A DNA stretch of 64,000 bases from positions 186,001 to 250,000 of the forward strand of contig MPOA01000002.1 in assembly GCA_001899445.1 (NCBI GenBank), written 5' to 3'. The notes below the pieces were generated by a model. The model was not told where the DNA came from and made no database searches. It saw only the letters and a program-made list of their open reading frames with translations. Position numbers and translations under genes: made by a program. Every line of letters starts with the position of its first letter. Position 1 is the first letter of the stretch. Positions 25,144 through 34,524 of this stretch are shown in pieces. This DNA is from Candidatus Desulfopertinax cowenii (GTDB lineage: Bacteria > Bacillota > Desulfotomaculia > Desulfotomaculales > Desulforudaceae).

Positions 25144-25383
25144 CTATCCGGGGAGGCGCTGGCGTGAGCCGTTTGGGGCTCGAAACCGCCCAACAGCCGG
25201 GGGGGTACGTGGCGTTTCGGGGCTGAGTTCCGCGGGGCTGCGGACCACGCCCTCAATCACCTCATCGGCGCTCCCCCGGGTGGCCTCGTCGGGATCGTAC
25301 ACCGGCATATTGATCACTGCCGGGCCGGTTTCCTTCCGGGCCACCAGGTGTTCGTCGTCTTGGTTGTCCCTGCTGGGCCACAT
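25144..25383 (-). CDS. small acidic hypothetical protein
   Basis: A 79-residue, hydrophilic protein starting MWPSRDNQDDEHLV, with acidic stretches (YDPDEATRGSADEVIEGV) and a basic, Pro-rich C-terminus (RFRAPNGSRQRLPG). AAAGGAG lies about 10 bases before the ATG. The TAG stop is followed after 28 bases by the lysine-rich gene. Low complexity and no known motif leave the function open; coding status is supported only by ribosome site and context. Confidence 0.45.
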   Translation of the reverse strand: MWPSRDNQDDEHLVARKETGPAVINMPVYDPDEATRGSADEVIEGVVRSPAELSPETPRTPPAVGRFRAPNGSRQRLPG

Positions 25384-25390
25384 GGCATCC

Positions 25391-25700
25391 TTACTCCTTT
25401 AACAGGTTCGTTTCGCGCTCCGGCACCGGTAGTAATATCTTTCCCCCGGTGGCCGGACCTATACGTGGTGCGCTCATTACTCCCAACAGGCCGACGGCCA
25501 GCAGGGTGGCCGCCAGCGGTTTGCATAGGGTAGCGATCGCGGCGGAGGTAGCCGTGGTCTGGCGGAGACCAAGGCTGTAAATGGTATCCGGGAGAGCACA
25601 GCGACCAGCACGGACGCGGAACAAATGACGATCAGGGTGGCGGTGGCGACCAGTGTTTCCCGGACGGCGTGAAAGGCAGATTGTCTGGGGTCTCAAGAAA
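25391..25700 (-). pseudogene. decayed membrane-protein ORF
   Basis: No intact gene fits this gap. One minus-strand frame encodes a membrane-like segment (ETLVATATLIVICSASVLVA) near 25665-25600. Another frame encodes a second (LAATLLAVGLLGVMSAP) near 25510-25465, separated by a frame change around 25560-25580. The pair looks like the remnant of a small two-span protein, broken by a frameshift, just upstream of the two tiny genes. No family can be named, and chance hydrophobicity is possible. Confidence 0.3.
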
Positions 25701-25727
25701 GGGTAAGATAACGTTGAGGTGTCTAAG

Positions 25728-27065
25728 ATGGCTAGAGAACCAAAACGGGCGCACATTGTGACTTTCGGCTGCCAGATGAATGAGTACGACAGCGAATTGA
25801 TGGCGGGACTGCTGGAAGGCATGGGTTATCAACTTACGGAATCCCTTCCGGAGGCCGACGTGGTGCTGCTCAACACCTGCTGTGTGCGGGAAAGCGCGGA
25901 AAACAAGGTCTGGGGGTTGTTGGGCACCCTGAAGCGTTACAAGCGCAAAAAGCCCGACCTGATCGTCGGTGTTTCCGGGTGTTTGCCGCAGCAGAATGGG
26001 GTGGCGGAGGAGATTAAAAAGCGTTTTCCCGTTGTCGACCTCGTGCTGGGCACCCACAACCGCCACGAGCTGCCCCGTCTGATCGACGAGGTCCGGGAGG
26101 GGCGCGGCCCGGTGGATGCGGTTTTGCGCGAAGCCGGGGATATCCCCGAGGGGCTGCCGGTGCGGCGGAAAAGCGGGCTGCGGGCTTGGGTGCCGGTGAT
26201 CCACGGCTGCAACAATTTCTGTACCTACTGCGTCGTGCCTTACGTCCGGGGCCGGGAGCGCAGCCGGCGGCCCGAGGATATTCTGAAGGAGGTGTGCGGG
26301 CTGGTCGCGGCGGGTTACCGGGAAGTAACCCTGCTGGGACAAAACGTTAATTCTTATGGACGGGACCTGGGCGCAGGGACGGACTTCGCCGACCTGCTGT
26401 CGGATCTGGACCGGGTGGATGGGTTATGGCGCATACGGTTTACCACGTCTCACCCCCGGGACTTTTCCGAAAAGCTCATCGACACGATCGCGCGGGCGGC
26501 AAAGGTTTGCGAACACGTTCACCTGCCGGCCCAGGCCGGTTCAAACCGGGTCTTACGGCGGATGAACCGGGGCTACACCCGGGAGTATTACCTGGAACTG
26601 GTGGAGAAGATCCGGGCGGCGATTCCCGGCGTGGCGCTCAGTACCGACCTGATGGTCGGTTTTCCCGGCGAGACCGGGGATGATTTTGAGGACACCCTGG
26701 ACCTGGTGCGCCGGGTCAGGTACGATCAGGCTTTCACTTTCGTTTACAACCCCCGCCGGGGCACGCCGGCGGCCGGCTGGCCCGACCAAGTGCCGGCCGC
26801 CGAAAAATCGGCGCGCATCCAGGAGTTGATCCGGGTGCAAAAGGAAATCGGCCTCGCCCGAAACCGGGCTGAGGAGGGACGGGTGCTGGAGGTGCTGGTC
26901 GAAGGGCCGAGCGCCACCAGGCCGGAGTTGCTGGCCGGGCGCAGCCGAACGAACAAGACCGTGGTTTTCCCAGGTGATCCGAAACTGGTGGGCAAGCTGG
27001 TGTGGGTGCGGATTGAGCAGGGACAACTCACTCACCTGGTGGGCCGCCTGCAGCCAGAGTCCTAA
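25728..27065 (+). CDS. miaB: tRNA-2-methylthio-N6-dimethylallyladenosine synthase
   Basis: Radical-SAM methylthiotransferase that adds the 2-methylthio group to i6A37 of tRNA. The UPF0004 N-domain has [17 protein letters not shown] and GVSGCLPQQ, supplying three cysteines for the auxiliary [4Fe-4S] cluster. The radical-SAM motif is [23 protein letters not shown]-terminal TRAM domain follows (about 375-440). ATG 28 bases after the upstream run, behind GAGGTG, is preferred; GTG 25719 is an in-frame alternative. At 445 residues it is normal length. It acts after MiaA, encoded 8 kb downstream in the mutSL-miaA-hfq cluster. Confidence 0.95.
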   Translation: MAREPKRAHIVTFGCQMNEYDSELMAGLLEGMGYQLTESLPEADVVLLNTCCVRESAENKVWGLLGTLKRYKRKKPDLIVGVSGCLPQQNGVAEEIKKRFPVVDLVLGTHNRHELPRLIDEVREGRGPVDAVLREAGDIPEGLPVRRKSGLRAWVPVIHGCNNFCTYCVVPYVRGRERSRRPEDILKEVCGLVAAGYREVTLLGQNVNSYGRDLGAGTDFADLLSDLDRVDGLWRIRFTTSHPRDFSEKLIDTIARAAKVCEHVHLPAQAGSNRVLRRMNRGYTREYYLELVEKIRAAIPGVALSTDLMVGFPGETGDDFEDTLDLVRRVRYDQAFTFVYNPRRGTPAAGWPDQVPAAEKSARIQELIRVQKEIGLARNRAEEGRVLEVLVEGPSATRPELLAGRSRTNKTVVFPGDPKLVGKLVWVRIEQGQLTHLVGRLQPES

Positions 27066-27095
27066 ATGTGTTATCCGGCATCAAAAATTAAGATG

Positions 27096-27142
27096 CTAAT
27101 CTTATGATTAGTTCGCAGGATAAGCGCGTAATGTGATAGAAT
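27096..27142 (+). promoter_or_regulatory. inverted repeat and promoter-like site ahead of nfnAB
   Basis: CTAATC-TTAT-GATTAG (27096-27111) is a perfect 6-bp inverted repeat. It is followed by TTCGCA (27112-27117) and TAGAAT (27137-27142) with a rather long 19-base spacing. About 150 bases of leader remain before nfnA. An operator overlapping a weak promoter is plausible but unproven. Confidence 0.3.
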
Positions 27143-27292
27143 ATTAAGCCATAACAAGAAGATCGTAGCACATAGTTCCTTCGGTGTTCCCTCGATCGAG
27201 CTGCCCGAAACGCCTTTTGCCGTATCGGACGGTGCGGGGGGGCGAAAGTGTAACGTCCAGGGACGAGATCTTGCTGGGGGGGTTGAGAGCAT

Positions 27293-28132
27293 TTGTTCAG
27301 GATTCTAAAGAAGGAGGTTCTGTCTCCGTCCGTTAAGCTGCTGGAGATCGAGGCGCCCCGGATTGCCCAAAAGGCCCGCGCAGGCCAGTTTTTGATTTTG
27401 CGGGTCAACAAACAGGGGGAACGCATCCCGCTTACCGTGGCGGACTGCAACCGAGAACGGGGCTCTGTTACCATTGTGTTCCTGGAGGTCGGCAAGACCA
27501 CCCGCCTGCTGGGTAACCTGGAACAGGGGGAAGCGATTCGGGACGTGGTCGGACCGTTGGGCAACCCGACGGAGATCGAGAATTTCGGGCGGGTGGCCTG
27601 TGTCGCTGGGGGTGTGGGTGTGGCCTGCATTTACCCGATCTGCCGGGCCTTCAAGGAGGCCGGCAACGAAGTGATCGGAATCGTGGGCGCTCGGACCAAG
27701 GAATTCCTGTTTTGGGAGGACCGGTTACGGGCAGTGGTCGACGAACTGTTGATCACTACCGACGATGGCTCCTACGGGCGCCAGGGTTTTGTGACCGACG
27801 TGCTGCGGGAGGTGGCCGAACGCTCCTCCCCCCCCGACCGGGTGGTGGCCGTAGGCCCGCTGCCCATGATGCGGGCGGTGTGCAGAGTGACGAAGGATTA
27901 CGGCTTGAAAACCATTGTTAGCCTGAATCCGATCATGGTGGACGGCATCGGGATGTGCGGTGCCTGCCGGGTGACGGTGGCCGGTCAAACCCGGGTGGCT
28001 TGTGTGGAAGGACCGGAGTTCGACGGGCACGACGTTGATTTTGACGAACTGGCACAGCGGCTCCGGCGGTATCAGGACCAGGAACGGGAGGCACTGGCCC
28101 GGTTTGAGGCGGAGTGTGATGGCCGATGCTAG
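27293..28132 (+). CDS. nfnA: NfnA: NADH-dependent reduced ferredoxin:NADP+ oxidoreductase, alpha subunit
   Basis: A 279-residue FAD/NAD(H)-binding subunit of the ferredoxin-NADP reductase fold. The flavin domain (residues 1-95: GQFLILRVNKQGERIPLTV) precedes a nucleotide domain (CVAGGVGVACIYPI; GVTG-like GIVGARTK). A C-terminal [2Fe-2S] loop reads GIGMCGACRVTV followed by RVACVEGPEFDGH. The start is TTG 27293 after a G-rich ribosome site. It overlaps nfnB by 7 bases. With NfnB it performs flavin-based electron bifurcation/confurcation between NADH, NADPH and ferredoxin. The older name is sulfide dehydrogenase beta. Confidence 0.9.
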   Translation: MFRILKKEVLSPSVKLLEIEAPRIAQKARAGQFLILRVNKQGERIPLTVADCNRERGSVTIVFLEVGKTTRLLGNLEQGEAIRDVVGPLGNPTEIENFGRVACVAGGVGVACIYPICRAFKEAGNEVIGIVGARTKEFLFWEDRLRAVVDELLITTDDGSYGRQGFVTDVLREVAERSSPPDRVVAVGPLPMMRAVCRVTKDYGLKTIVSLNPIMVDGIGMCGACRVTVAGQTRVACVEGPEFDGHDVDFDELAQRLRRYQDQEREALARFEAECDGRC

Positions 28133-29583
28133 AGAACGGGGGCAACAGCGCGGAGCGGAAAAGGATCATCCCGCGGCGGGTACCCGTGTCTCGGCGGGAG
28201 CCGAAGGAGCGGATCAAGGATTTCGAAGAGGTGGTTCGCGGGTACACGCCCGAGGAGGCGATGGCCGAGGCGGACCGGTGCCTGCAGTGCAAGCAGCCGC
28301 ACTGCCGGGAAGGTTGTCCGGTGGGGCTGGATATTCCGGCCTTCATTGCTCTGATCCGGGAAGGCCGGTTTGACGAAGCCGCGGCGAAGGTGCGGGAGGA
28401 AAACCTGCTCCCGTCCATCTGCGGCCGGGTCTGTCCACAGGAGAACCAGTGCGAGGAACGGTGCACCTTGGGTAAAAAGTACGAGCCGGTCGCCATCGGC
28501 CGCCTGGAACGGTTCCTGGGCGACTACGAACTGGACCGGGGCAAGGATGTGCCGGAGCCCGCGCCTCCCAGCGGACGGCGCGTGGCCGTGGTGGGCTCGG
28601 GCCCCGGCGGATTAACCTGCGCGGCCGATCTGGCGCGCCTGGGACACGCGGTAAAACTTTTCGAGTCGCTGCACATGCCCGGGGGTGTGCTGGTTTACGG
28701 GATTCCCGAATTCCGGCTGCCCAAACGGATCGTGCACGCTGAAATCGACACCATCCACCGCATGGGGGTGGACATCGAGTGCAACGTGGTGGTGGGCCAG
28801 ACCGTCACTATTGATGAACTTTTTAGTGAGGGTTTCGATGCCGTGTTCGTCGGCACGGGTGCTGGTTCGCCCCGTTTTCCGGGTATCGCCGGCCAGAACC
28901 TGCCGGGGGTACAGTCGGCCAACGGGTTCCTGACCCGGGTGAACCTCATGCGGGCCTATCGCTTTCCCGAATACGATACGCCGGTGCGGATCGGACGCCG
29001 GGTGGTGGTATTGGGCGGCGGGAACGTGGCCATGGACGCGGCGCGCACCGCTCTCCGCCTGGGCGCGGAAGAGGTACGGATCGTTTACCGCCGTTCCCGC
29101 GAGGAATTGCCGGCCCGGCAGGAAGAAGTGCACCACGCGGAGGAGGAGGGAGTGAAGTTCACGTTCCTGGCTGCGCCGGTCCGGTGCCTGGCGGGGGAGG
29201 ACGGCCGCGTGGGCCGAATCGAGTGCCAGCGTTACGAGTTGGGAGCTCCCGATGCGTCCGGACGGCGGCGTCCGGTGCCCATTCCGGGTTCCGAGTTCAT
29301 TATGGAAGTCGATAACGTCATCGTTGCCATCGGACAGGGACCGAACCCGTTGATTCAAAAGACCACGCCCGACCTTGAAATCGGGCCGAAGGGAACGATC
29401 GTGGTGGATCCCGTAACCGGGGCGACCTCCAAGCGCGGGGTGTTCGCCGGGGGAGACATCGTGGTCGGGACGGCCACGGTAATAATGGCTATGGGTGCCG
29501 GGCGGACTGCGGCCCGGGCGATAGACGCCTACTTGCGGGGCGAGGCCGACCCCTGGGCGAATTGGAAGGTAAAAGTCCGGTAA
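28126..29583 (+). CDS. nfnB: NfnB: NADPH-binding beta subunit (GltD-like)
   Basis: A 485-residue GltD-type flavoprotein. The N-terminal Fe-S domain has CLQCKQPHCREGCPV and SICGRVCPQENQCEERC. Two Rossmann motifs follow: VVGSGPGGLTCAADL (FAD) and VVLGGGNVAMDAARTA (NADPH). The C-terminal GGDIVVGTATVIMAMGAGR is the conserved FAD-contact end. It houses the bifurcating FAD and two [4Fe-4S] clusters. It is not a glutamate synthase small subunit here because no GltB accompanies it and the partner is NfnA. It overlaps nfnA. Confidence 0.92.
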   Translation: MLENGGNSAERKRIIPRRVPVSRREPKERIKDFEEVVRGYTPEEAMAEADRCLQCKQPHCREGCPVGLDIPAFIALIREGRFDEAAAKVREENLLPSICGRVCPQENQCEERCTLGKKYEPVAIGRLERFLGDYELDRGKDVPEPAPPSGRRVAVVGSGPGGLTCAADLARLGHAVKLFESLHMPGGVLVYGIPEFRLPKRIVHAEIDTIHRMGVDIECNVVVGQTVTIDELFSEGFDAVFVGTGAGSPRFPGIAGQNLPGVQSANGFLTRVNLMRAYRFPEYDTPVRIGRRVVVLGGGNVAMDAARTALRLGAEEVRIVYRRSREELPARQEEVHHAEEEGVKFTFLAAPVRCLAGEDGRVGRIECQRYELGAPDASGRRRPVPIPGSEFIMEVDNVIVAIGQGPNPLIQKTTPDLEIGPKGTIVVDPVTGATSKRGVFAGGDIVVGTATVIMAMGAGRTAARAIDAYLRGEADPWANWKVKVR

Positions 29584-29594
29584 TTGTTCCCGGG

Positions 29595-29623
29595 TTGTAT
29601 TTGGGCGCCACTTTCGTTATAAT
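29595..29623 (+). promoter_or_regulatory. sigma-A-type promoter of the ylbF/ymcA-like gene
   Basis: TATAAT at 29618-29623 is perfect, 17 bases after TTGTAT (29595-29600), whose first half matches the -35 consensus. It drives a leader of about 90 bases to the ATG at 29720. Confidence 0.6.
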
Positions 29624-29719
29624 AGGGCGGTAATTCGCCAAAGAATCCTGAGGTTTCTTCTCACGTGAAGGGTTTCGTCCTTTATTCCTTGTTGTATTCA
29701 GTTTTCGAGGGAGGTGATA

Positions 29720-30070
29720 ATGTTGTCCATCATCGCCAAAGCAATAGAATTGGGCCAGGAAATCGCTAACTCTCCGGAGTTGAAAAACTGGCGGGAAGCG
29801 GAGCAGGCCGTGCAGGCCGATCCCACGGCGTCGAGTATGATCCGGGAGTTTGAACTCAAGCAGCAGGCCTTTCAACGGGCGCGGTCTGAGGGTCGGAAAA
29901 TCACCACCGAGGAACAGGAGGCGCTGATCGATCTGCACCAGCGGATGAACGCCGATCCGAAGATCAAGGAGTTCCTTGAGACCAAGCGTCAGTTTCAGCA
30001 GATCCTGAACGACATCAACCAGATCCTTTACCAGGCTATTCATGGCAGTGCCTGTACACCCAGCGGGTGA
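29720..30070 (+). CDS. YlbF/YmcA-family protein
   Basis: A 116-residue, nearly all-helical protein (AIELGQEIANSPELKNWREAEQAV, DPTASSMIREFELKQQAFQRA). It has the SxELxxyxxAExxvxxDpxxxxLlxxFxxkqxxxq pattern of the YlbF/YmcA family, which in Bacillus joins YaaT to promote RNase Y-dependent mRNA processing and biofilm and competence regulation. AGGGAGGTGATA places the start at ATG 29720. In Bacillus ymcA lies between miaB and mutS; the same neighbourhood here, though with nfnAB inserted, supports the call. The only Cys is near the C-terminus. A terminator follows. Confidence 0.8.
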   Translation: MLSIIAKAIELGQEIANSPELKNWREAEQAVQADPTASSMIREFELKQQAFQRARSEGRKITTEEQEALIDLHQRMNADPKIKEFLETKRQFQQILNDINQILYQAIHGSACTPSG

Positions 30071-30121
30071 GCTTCGTGTGGGCCCTCCGGGTGTGGGCCG
30101 ACGTCTTAGGCCTAGGACCAG

Positions 30122-30150
30122 ACCCTGGGAGCATCCCAGGGTTTTCCTTT
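30122..30150 (+). terminator. rho-independent terminator
   Basis: ACCCTGGGA-GCA-TCCCAGGGT (30122-30142) is a perfect 9-bp stem with a 3-base loop, followed by TTTCCTTT. It separates the ylbF-like gene from mutS. Confidence 0.85.
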
Positions 30151-30176
30151 TGGGGCGTGGGTGGACGTGTTATAAT
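30148..30176 (+). promoter_or_regulatory. promoter of the mutS-mutL cluster
   Basis: A perfect TATAAT (30171-30176) lies 34 bases before the mutS start. The best -35 at 17-base spacing is TTTTGG (30148-30153), which is weak. It sits directly after the preceding terminator, as expected for a new unit. Confidence 0.5.
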
Positions 30177-30209
30177 GGCCCCGAGGTTTCACGCGGTGGA
30201 GGTATGCGC

Positions 30210-32807
30210 ATGGCGCTCACGCCGATGATGCGGCAGTACCAGGAAATCAAGAAAGCCTATCCGGATACCATCCTGTTTTTCCAGATGGGTGACTTTTTCG
30301 AGATGTTTTTCGAGGACGCTCAGGTGGCCGCACCGATTCTGGAGATCGCCCTGACCGGCCGGGACGCCGGGGAACTGGGGCGGGTACCCATGTGCGGGGT
30401 GCCCGTGCACGCCGTGGAAAGCTACCTAGCGCGCCTGGTGGAGAAGGGCTACCGGGTGGCCATCTGCGAACAGGTAGGGGATCCCGGGACGGCCCGGGGG
30501 GTAGTGCGCCGCGCGGTGACCCGGGTGGTCACTCCGGGTACCGTGATCGAAAACCGGCTCTTGGACGAGCGGCGAAACAACTACCTGGCGGTGGTGGAAA
30601 AGGCGGGGCACGGCTACGGTCTGGCGGCGGCCGACGTGAGCACCGGCGACTTCCTGATCGGCACCTATGCCGGAGAGACGGCCTGGGAGCGGGTGGTGGA
30701 GGAACTGGCGCGGCTGGCGCCCAGCGAGGTGCTTTTGTCCGGGGTGCCGGGGGACGGGGAGCTGCCTGGGAGCTTTGGGGGTCATGTGCCCGCTGCTGTG
30801 GCGCCTGTACCGGAATCCTACCGGGAATTGGCCGCGGTGGCCCTGGAAGATCACTTCGGGGCCGAAGCCTTGGCTGCGGCACCTTGGGCGCGGCACTTGG
30901 CGGCGGCCCGGGCTGCCGGCGTGCTCTTGGTTTACCTGCGGGAGACTCAGAAACGGGTGCTTGCCCACCTGCAGCAGGTGCGCACCCCGGTTCCGGGCCG
31001 ACACATGGTCCTGGACGGGGCGACCAGGCGGAACCTGGAGCTGACCGCCGCGCGTGACGGCGGGCGCCGCAACACGCTGCTGTCCGTACTGGACCACACG
31101 GTCACGGCCATGGGCGGACGACGGCTGCGCCACTGGCTGGAACAGCCGCTTCTGGAACTGGACGAAATCCGTGCCCGGCTGGCGGCGGTGGGGGAACTGG
31201 CCGCCGACCGGGTGCTGCGGGACGAGGTGCGGGGGCATTTGAAACGGATGTACGACGTAGAGCGCCTGGCGGGGCGGGTGGCCTACGGGACGGCGCACGC
31301 GCGGGATCTGCTGGCGCTCCGGTCGTCTCTCGAGGCCATGTTCCCGCTCCGGGAGCGGCTGCGGGAGCGGGGCGGGCTTTTGGGCCGCCTGGCGGGCGAA
31401 CTTGATCCGCCGGAAGAACTCCTGGACCTATTAACGCGGGCGTTGAACGAGGACCCGCCGGTCGGCCTGCGGGAGGGGAACCTGATCCGAGAAGGCTTCC
31501 ATGCGGAGGTGGACCGGCTGCGGGAAGCGGCCACCCGGGCGCGGGAGTGGCTGGCCGGCTTGGAGGCTAGGGAGCGGGAGCGTACCGGTATCCGTTCGCT
31601 TAAAGTGGGATACAACCGGGTTTTCGGTTACTATATAGAAATAACCAAGGCCAACCAGCACCTGGTCCCGGAGGACTACCGGCGGCGGCAGACCCTGGTG
31701 AACGCCGAGCGGTACATCACGCCCGAACTCAAGGAATACGAGAATCTGATCCTGGGCGCCCGGGAGCGGCTGGTGGAACTGGAGTACCGCCTGTTTCTCG
31801 AGTTGCGGGACCGGGTGCACGCCCAACTGTTGCGCCTCCAGCGGTCGGCCCGGGCGGTCGCCCGGCTGGACGCGCTGGCCTCGCTGGCCGAGGTAGCCGT
31901 CCGCGAGCGTTACACCGCGCCGGTGGTGAACAACGGCGACCGGATTGTAATCAAAGCCGGCCGCCACCCGGTGGTGGAGCGCGTGCTGGGTCCCGGACGG
32001 TTCGTGCCCAACGACGTCCGACTGGACGGGGAACAGCGGCTCCTGATCCTGACCGGGCCGAACATGGCCGGCAAGAGCACTTACCTGCGCCAAGTGGCGC
32101 TGATTGTGCTAATGGCCCAGATGGGCAGTTTCGTGCCGGCCGAAGCGGCCGAGATCGGGGTGGTGGACCGGATTTTCACCCGCGTGGGCGCGGCCGACAA
32201 CCTGGCCGGCGGCGAGAGCACCTTCATGGTGGAAATGAACGAGTGCCGGGCGATCCTGGAGCACGCCACCCCCAGAAGTCTAATCGTCATGGACGAGGTA
32301 GGGCGGGGAACCAGCACCTACGACGGCATGAGCCTGGCCCGGGCGCTGATTGAATATCTGCACCAGCAGGTGGGGGCCAAGACCCTGTTTTCCACGCACT
32401 ACCACGAATTGACCGCCCTGGAAGCGATTCCCGGGGTGGTGAACCATACGGTGGCGGTGGCCGAAGAGGGCGAGGAGATCGTATTCCTGCACCGGGTGGT
32501 GCCGGGAAAAGCCGACAAGAGCTACGGCATCCAGGTGGCCCGCCTGGCCGGGTTGCCCGCCGCGGTTATCGCCCGGGCACGGGAGATCCTGCTCCAGCTG
32601 GAGAACAGGCGGGCAACCGACCGCAAGCGGCGGGACAACTTGATCCAGGTGGAATTGTTCCCCCGTGGGGAGGAGCACCCGGTGCTGGCCGAAATCCGGA
32701 AGCTCGACATTTTGAATCTCACCCCGCTGGAAGCCCTGGCTAAACTGGATGAGTGGCAAAGAAAGCTGGCGGCTGCTAATAAAGGCGCCGCCGGCGGCAG
32801 AGGGTAG
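30210..32807 (+). CDS. mutS: DNA mismatch repair ATPase MutS
   Basis: An 865-residue MutS1 protein. The mismatch-contact motif GDFFEMF is near residue 25. The connector, lever and clamp regions follow, then the ATPase with Walker A GPNMAGKSTYLRQ, Walker B region LIVMDEVGRGTSTYDG and STHYHEL. ATG 30210, 7 bases after GGTGGAGG, is the best start; the ATG six bases earlier is too close to the ribosome site. It scans DNA for mismatches and recruits MutL, encoded 10 bases downstream. All key residues are present. Confidence 0.97.
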   Translation: MALTPMMRQYQEIKKAYPDTILFFQMGDFFEMFFEDAQVAAPILEIALTGRDAGELGRVPMCGVPVHAVESYLARLVEKGYRVAICEQVGDPGTARGVVRRAVTRVVTPGTVIENRLLDERRNNYLAVVEKAGHGYGLAAADVSTGDFLIGTYAGETAWERVVEELARLAPSEVLLSGVPGDGELPGSFGGHVPAAVAPVPESYRELAAVALEDHFGAEALAAAPWARHLAAARAAGVLLVYLRETQKRVLAHLQQVRTPVPGRHMVLDGATRRNLELTAARDGGRRNTLLSVLDHTVTAMGGRRLRHWLEQPLLELDEIRARLAAVGELAADRVLRDEVRGHLKRMYDVERLAGRVAYGTAHARDLLALRSSLEAMFPLRERLRERGGLLGRLAGELDPPEELLDLLTRALNEDPPVGLREGNLIREGFHAEVDRLREAATRAREWLAGLEARERERTGIRSLKVGYNRVFGYYIEITKANQHLVPEDYRRRQTLVNAERYITPELKEYENLILGARERLVELEYRLFLELRDRVHAQLLRLQRSARAVARLDALASLAEVAVRERYTAPVVNNGDRIVIKAGRHPVVERVLGPGRFVPNDVRLDGEQRLLILTGPNMAGKSTYLRQVALIVLMAQMGSFVPAEAAEIGVVDRIFTRVGAADNLAGGESTFMVEMNECRAILEHATPRSLIVMDEVGRGTSTYDGMSLARALIEYLHQQVGAKTLFSTHYHELTALEAIPGVVNHTVAVAEEGEEIVFLHRVVPGKADKSYGIQVARLAGLPAAVIARAREILLQLENRRATDRKRRDNLIQVELFPRGEEHPVLAEIRKLDILNLTPLEALAKLDEWQRKLAAANKGAAGGRG

Positions 32808-32817
32808 GTAAGCGGCC

Positions 32818-34524
32818 TTGGCACGGATACGGATCCTAGATGAGACGATTGCTCTCCGGATCGCCGCCGGCGAGGTCGTGGAGCGGCCGGCCTCGGTGGT
32901 CAAGGAACTGGTGGAAAACGCGCTGGATGCGGGGGCCGGCGTTGTCCGCGTCGAGGTGACCGGCGGCGGCCTGGAACGGATCACGGTTCTCGACGACGGT
33001 TGCGGCATGGATCGAGACGACGCTGAACTGGCGCTGCAAAGGCACGCTACCAGCAAGATCGCCGCGGCGGCAGACCTGGAAGCCATCCGGACGTTGGGTT
33101 TCCGGGGAGAGGCTCTGCCGAGCATCGCGGCCGTTTCCCGGCTGGTGCTGCGGACGCGCCCGGCGGACAGCGCCACGGGCACCGAGCTGGAGGCGGAGGG
33201 CGGCCGAATCCTGGCGGTCCGCGTCGCCGGTGGACCCCCGGGAACGGTCGTGACGGTCAGCGACCTGTTTTACAACACTCCGGTACGGAAAAAATTCCTC
33301 CGGAACGCTTCCCAGGAACGGGCCTTGGTTTCCGAAACGGTGGGCCGGCTGGCGCTTTCCCGGCCCGACGTCGTCTTTCGGTTGACCAGTAACGGCCGGG
33401 AGGTGTTGAACACGTCCGGGACGGGTGATCTTCTGGATACCATCGCCGCCGTGTTCGGGGGCGGCGTGGCCCGCGAGATGCTCCCGGTAGAATTGGCGCT
33501 GCCGGGATTGGAGGTGTCTGGGTACATCGGCCGCCCCGGGGTGTCCCGGAGCAGCCGGCGCCACCAGGTTTTCTTCGTCAACGGCCGGTATATCAAGAGC
33601 GCCTACCTGGCGGCAGCGGCGGAGGAAGCGCTACGGGGGATGGGACCGGCGGGGAGGCACCCGATCCTGGTGCTGAACCTCACGCTGGACCCGGCCCTGG
33701 TGGACGTGAACGTACATCCGGCCAAGCACGAGGTCCGGTTCAGCCGGGCCTCGGAGATCTACGCCTTAGTACACCGGGCGGTACGCCGGGCCGTTGGCCG
33801 CGGGCTGGGGGTTGGGGCGGCCGGTATCCCGGGGCCGAAATCGGCGGTCCCCGCTTCCCAGCGTGAAGCACCCGCTAAAGACCCGTCACCGGCGTTTCAG
33901 GTGGCGCTTTCTCTGGTGGCGGAAATGGGCGAGGAGCCTGAAGATTATTCCGTTTTCCCCGCGTTGCGGCCCCTGGGTTTGCTGCCCCCAGCGTACCTCC
34001 TGTTCCGCGGCCCGGACGGGTTATACTTGGTGGACCAACACGCTGCCCACGAGCGTATCTTGTACGAGAAGTTTCTCGGCGTTCTTGGGACGTCCCCGGG
34101 CCGGCAGCTGGTAGTCCCGGTCACCGTGGAGATCCGGGGGCGGGAGGCCGAAGTGCTGAACGAGTGCCGCCTGCTTTTGCAACGGACCGGTTTCGAGGTG
34201 GAGCCGTTTGGCGAAGAAACCTTCGTGGTTCGCGCGGTACCAGCGTTTCTGGAGCCGGGCGGTGAGGAAGCCCTGCTGCGCGATATCCTGGAGCGGCTGG
34301 CTGGGGAGAAGCCGCTGGACGACGAAGCCTTCGGCCGGGTACTGGCGGCGGCCCTGGCCTGTCGCCGGGCGGTGCGCGCCGGCCAAACCCTGGCGGCGGA
34401 AGAGATGGAAGGACTGGTTGCGGAGCTGGCCCGCACCCGCGAGCCTTACACCTGTCCGCACGGGCGTCCCACGCTGATCAAGATCAGTTACCAGGAGCTG
34501 GCGCGGAGGTTCGGCCGGGAATGA
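32818..34524 (+). CDS. mutL: DNA mismatch repair endonuclease MutL
   Basis: A 568-residue GHKL ATPase with a C-terminal nuclease domain. Motifs: ERPASVVKELVENALDAG, LDDGCGMD, GFRGEALPSIAAV and NVHPAKHEVRF. The DQHAAHERILYEKF stretch is the DQHAx2Ex4E endonuclease signature of methyl-independent MutL, and CPHGRPT near the C-terminus completes the metal site. It starts at TTG 32818. Its stop overlaps the next gene by 4 bases. It nicks the daughter strand after MutS recognition. Confidence 0.96.
   Translation: MARIRILDETIALRIAAGEVVERPASVVKELVENALDAGAGVVRVEVTGGGLERITVLDDGCGMDRDDAELALQRHATSKIAAAADLEAIRTLGFRGEALPSIAAVSRLVLRTRPADSATGTELEAEGGRILAVRVAGGPPGTVVTVSDLFYNTPVRKKFLRNASQERALVSETVGRLALSRPDVVFRLTSNGREVLNTSGTGDLLDTIAAVFGGGVAREMLPVELALPGLEVSGYIGRPGVSRSSRRHQVFFVNGRYIKSAYLAAAAEEALRGMGPAGRHPILVLNLTLDPALVDVNVHPAKHEVRFSRASEIYALVHRAVRRAVGRGLGVGAAGIPGPKSAVPASQREAPAKDPSPAFQVALSLVAEMGEEPEDYSVFPALRPLGLLPPAYLLFRGPDGLYLVDQHAAHERILYEKFLGVLGTSPGRQLVVPVTVEIRGREAEVLNECRLLLQRTGFEVEPFGEETFVVRAVPAFLEPGGEEALLRDILERLAGEKPLDDEAFGRVLAAALACRRAVRAGQTLAAEEMEGLVAELARTREPYTCPHGRPTLIKISYQELARRFGRE

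Noticed and set aside
27142-27292. Riboswitch in the nfnA leader
   Set aside because: The 150-base leader has no recognisable aptamer signature or terminator/antiterminator pair.
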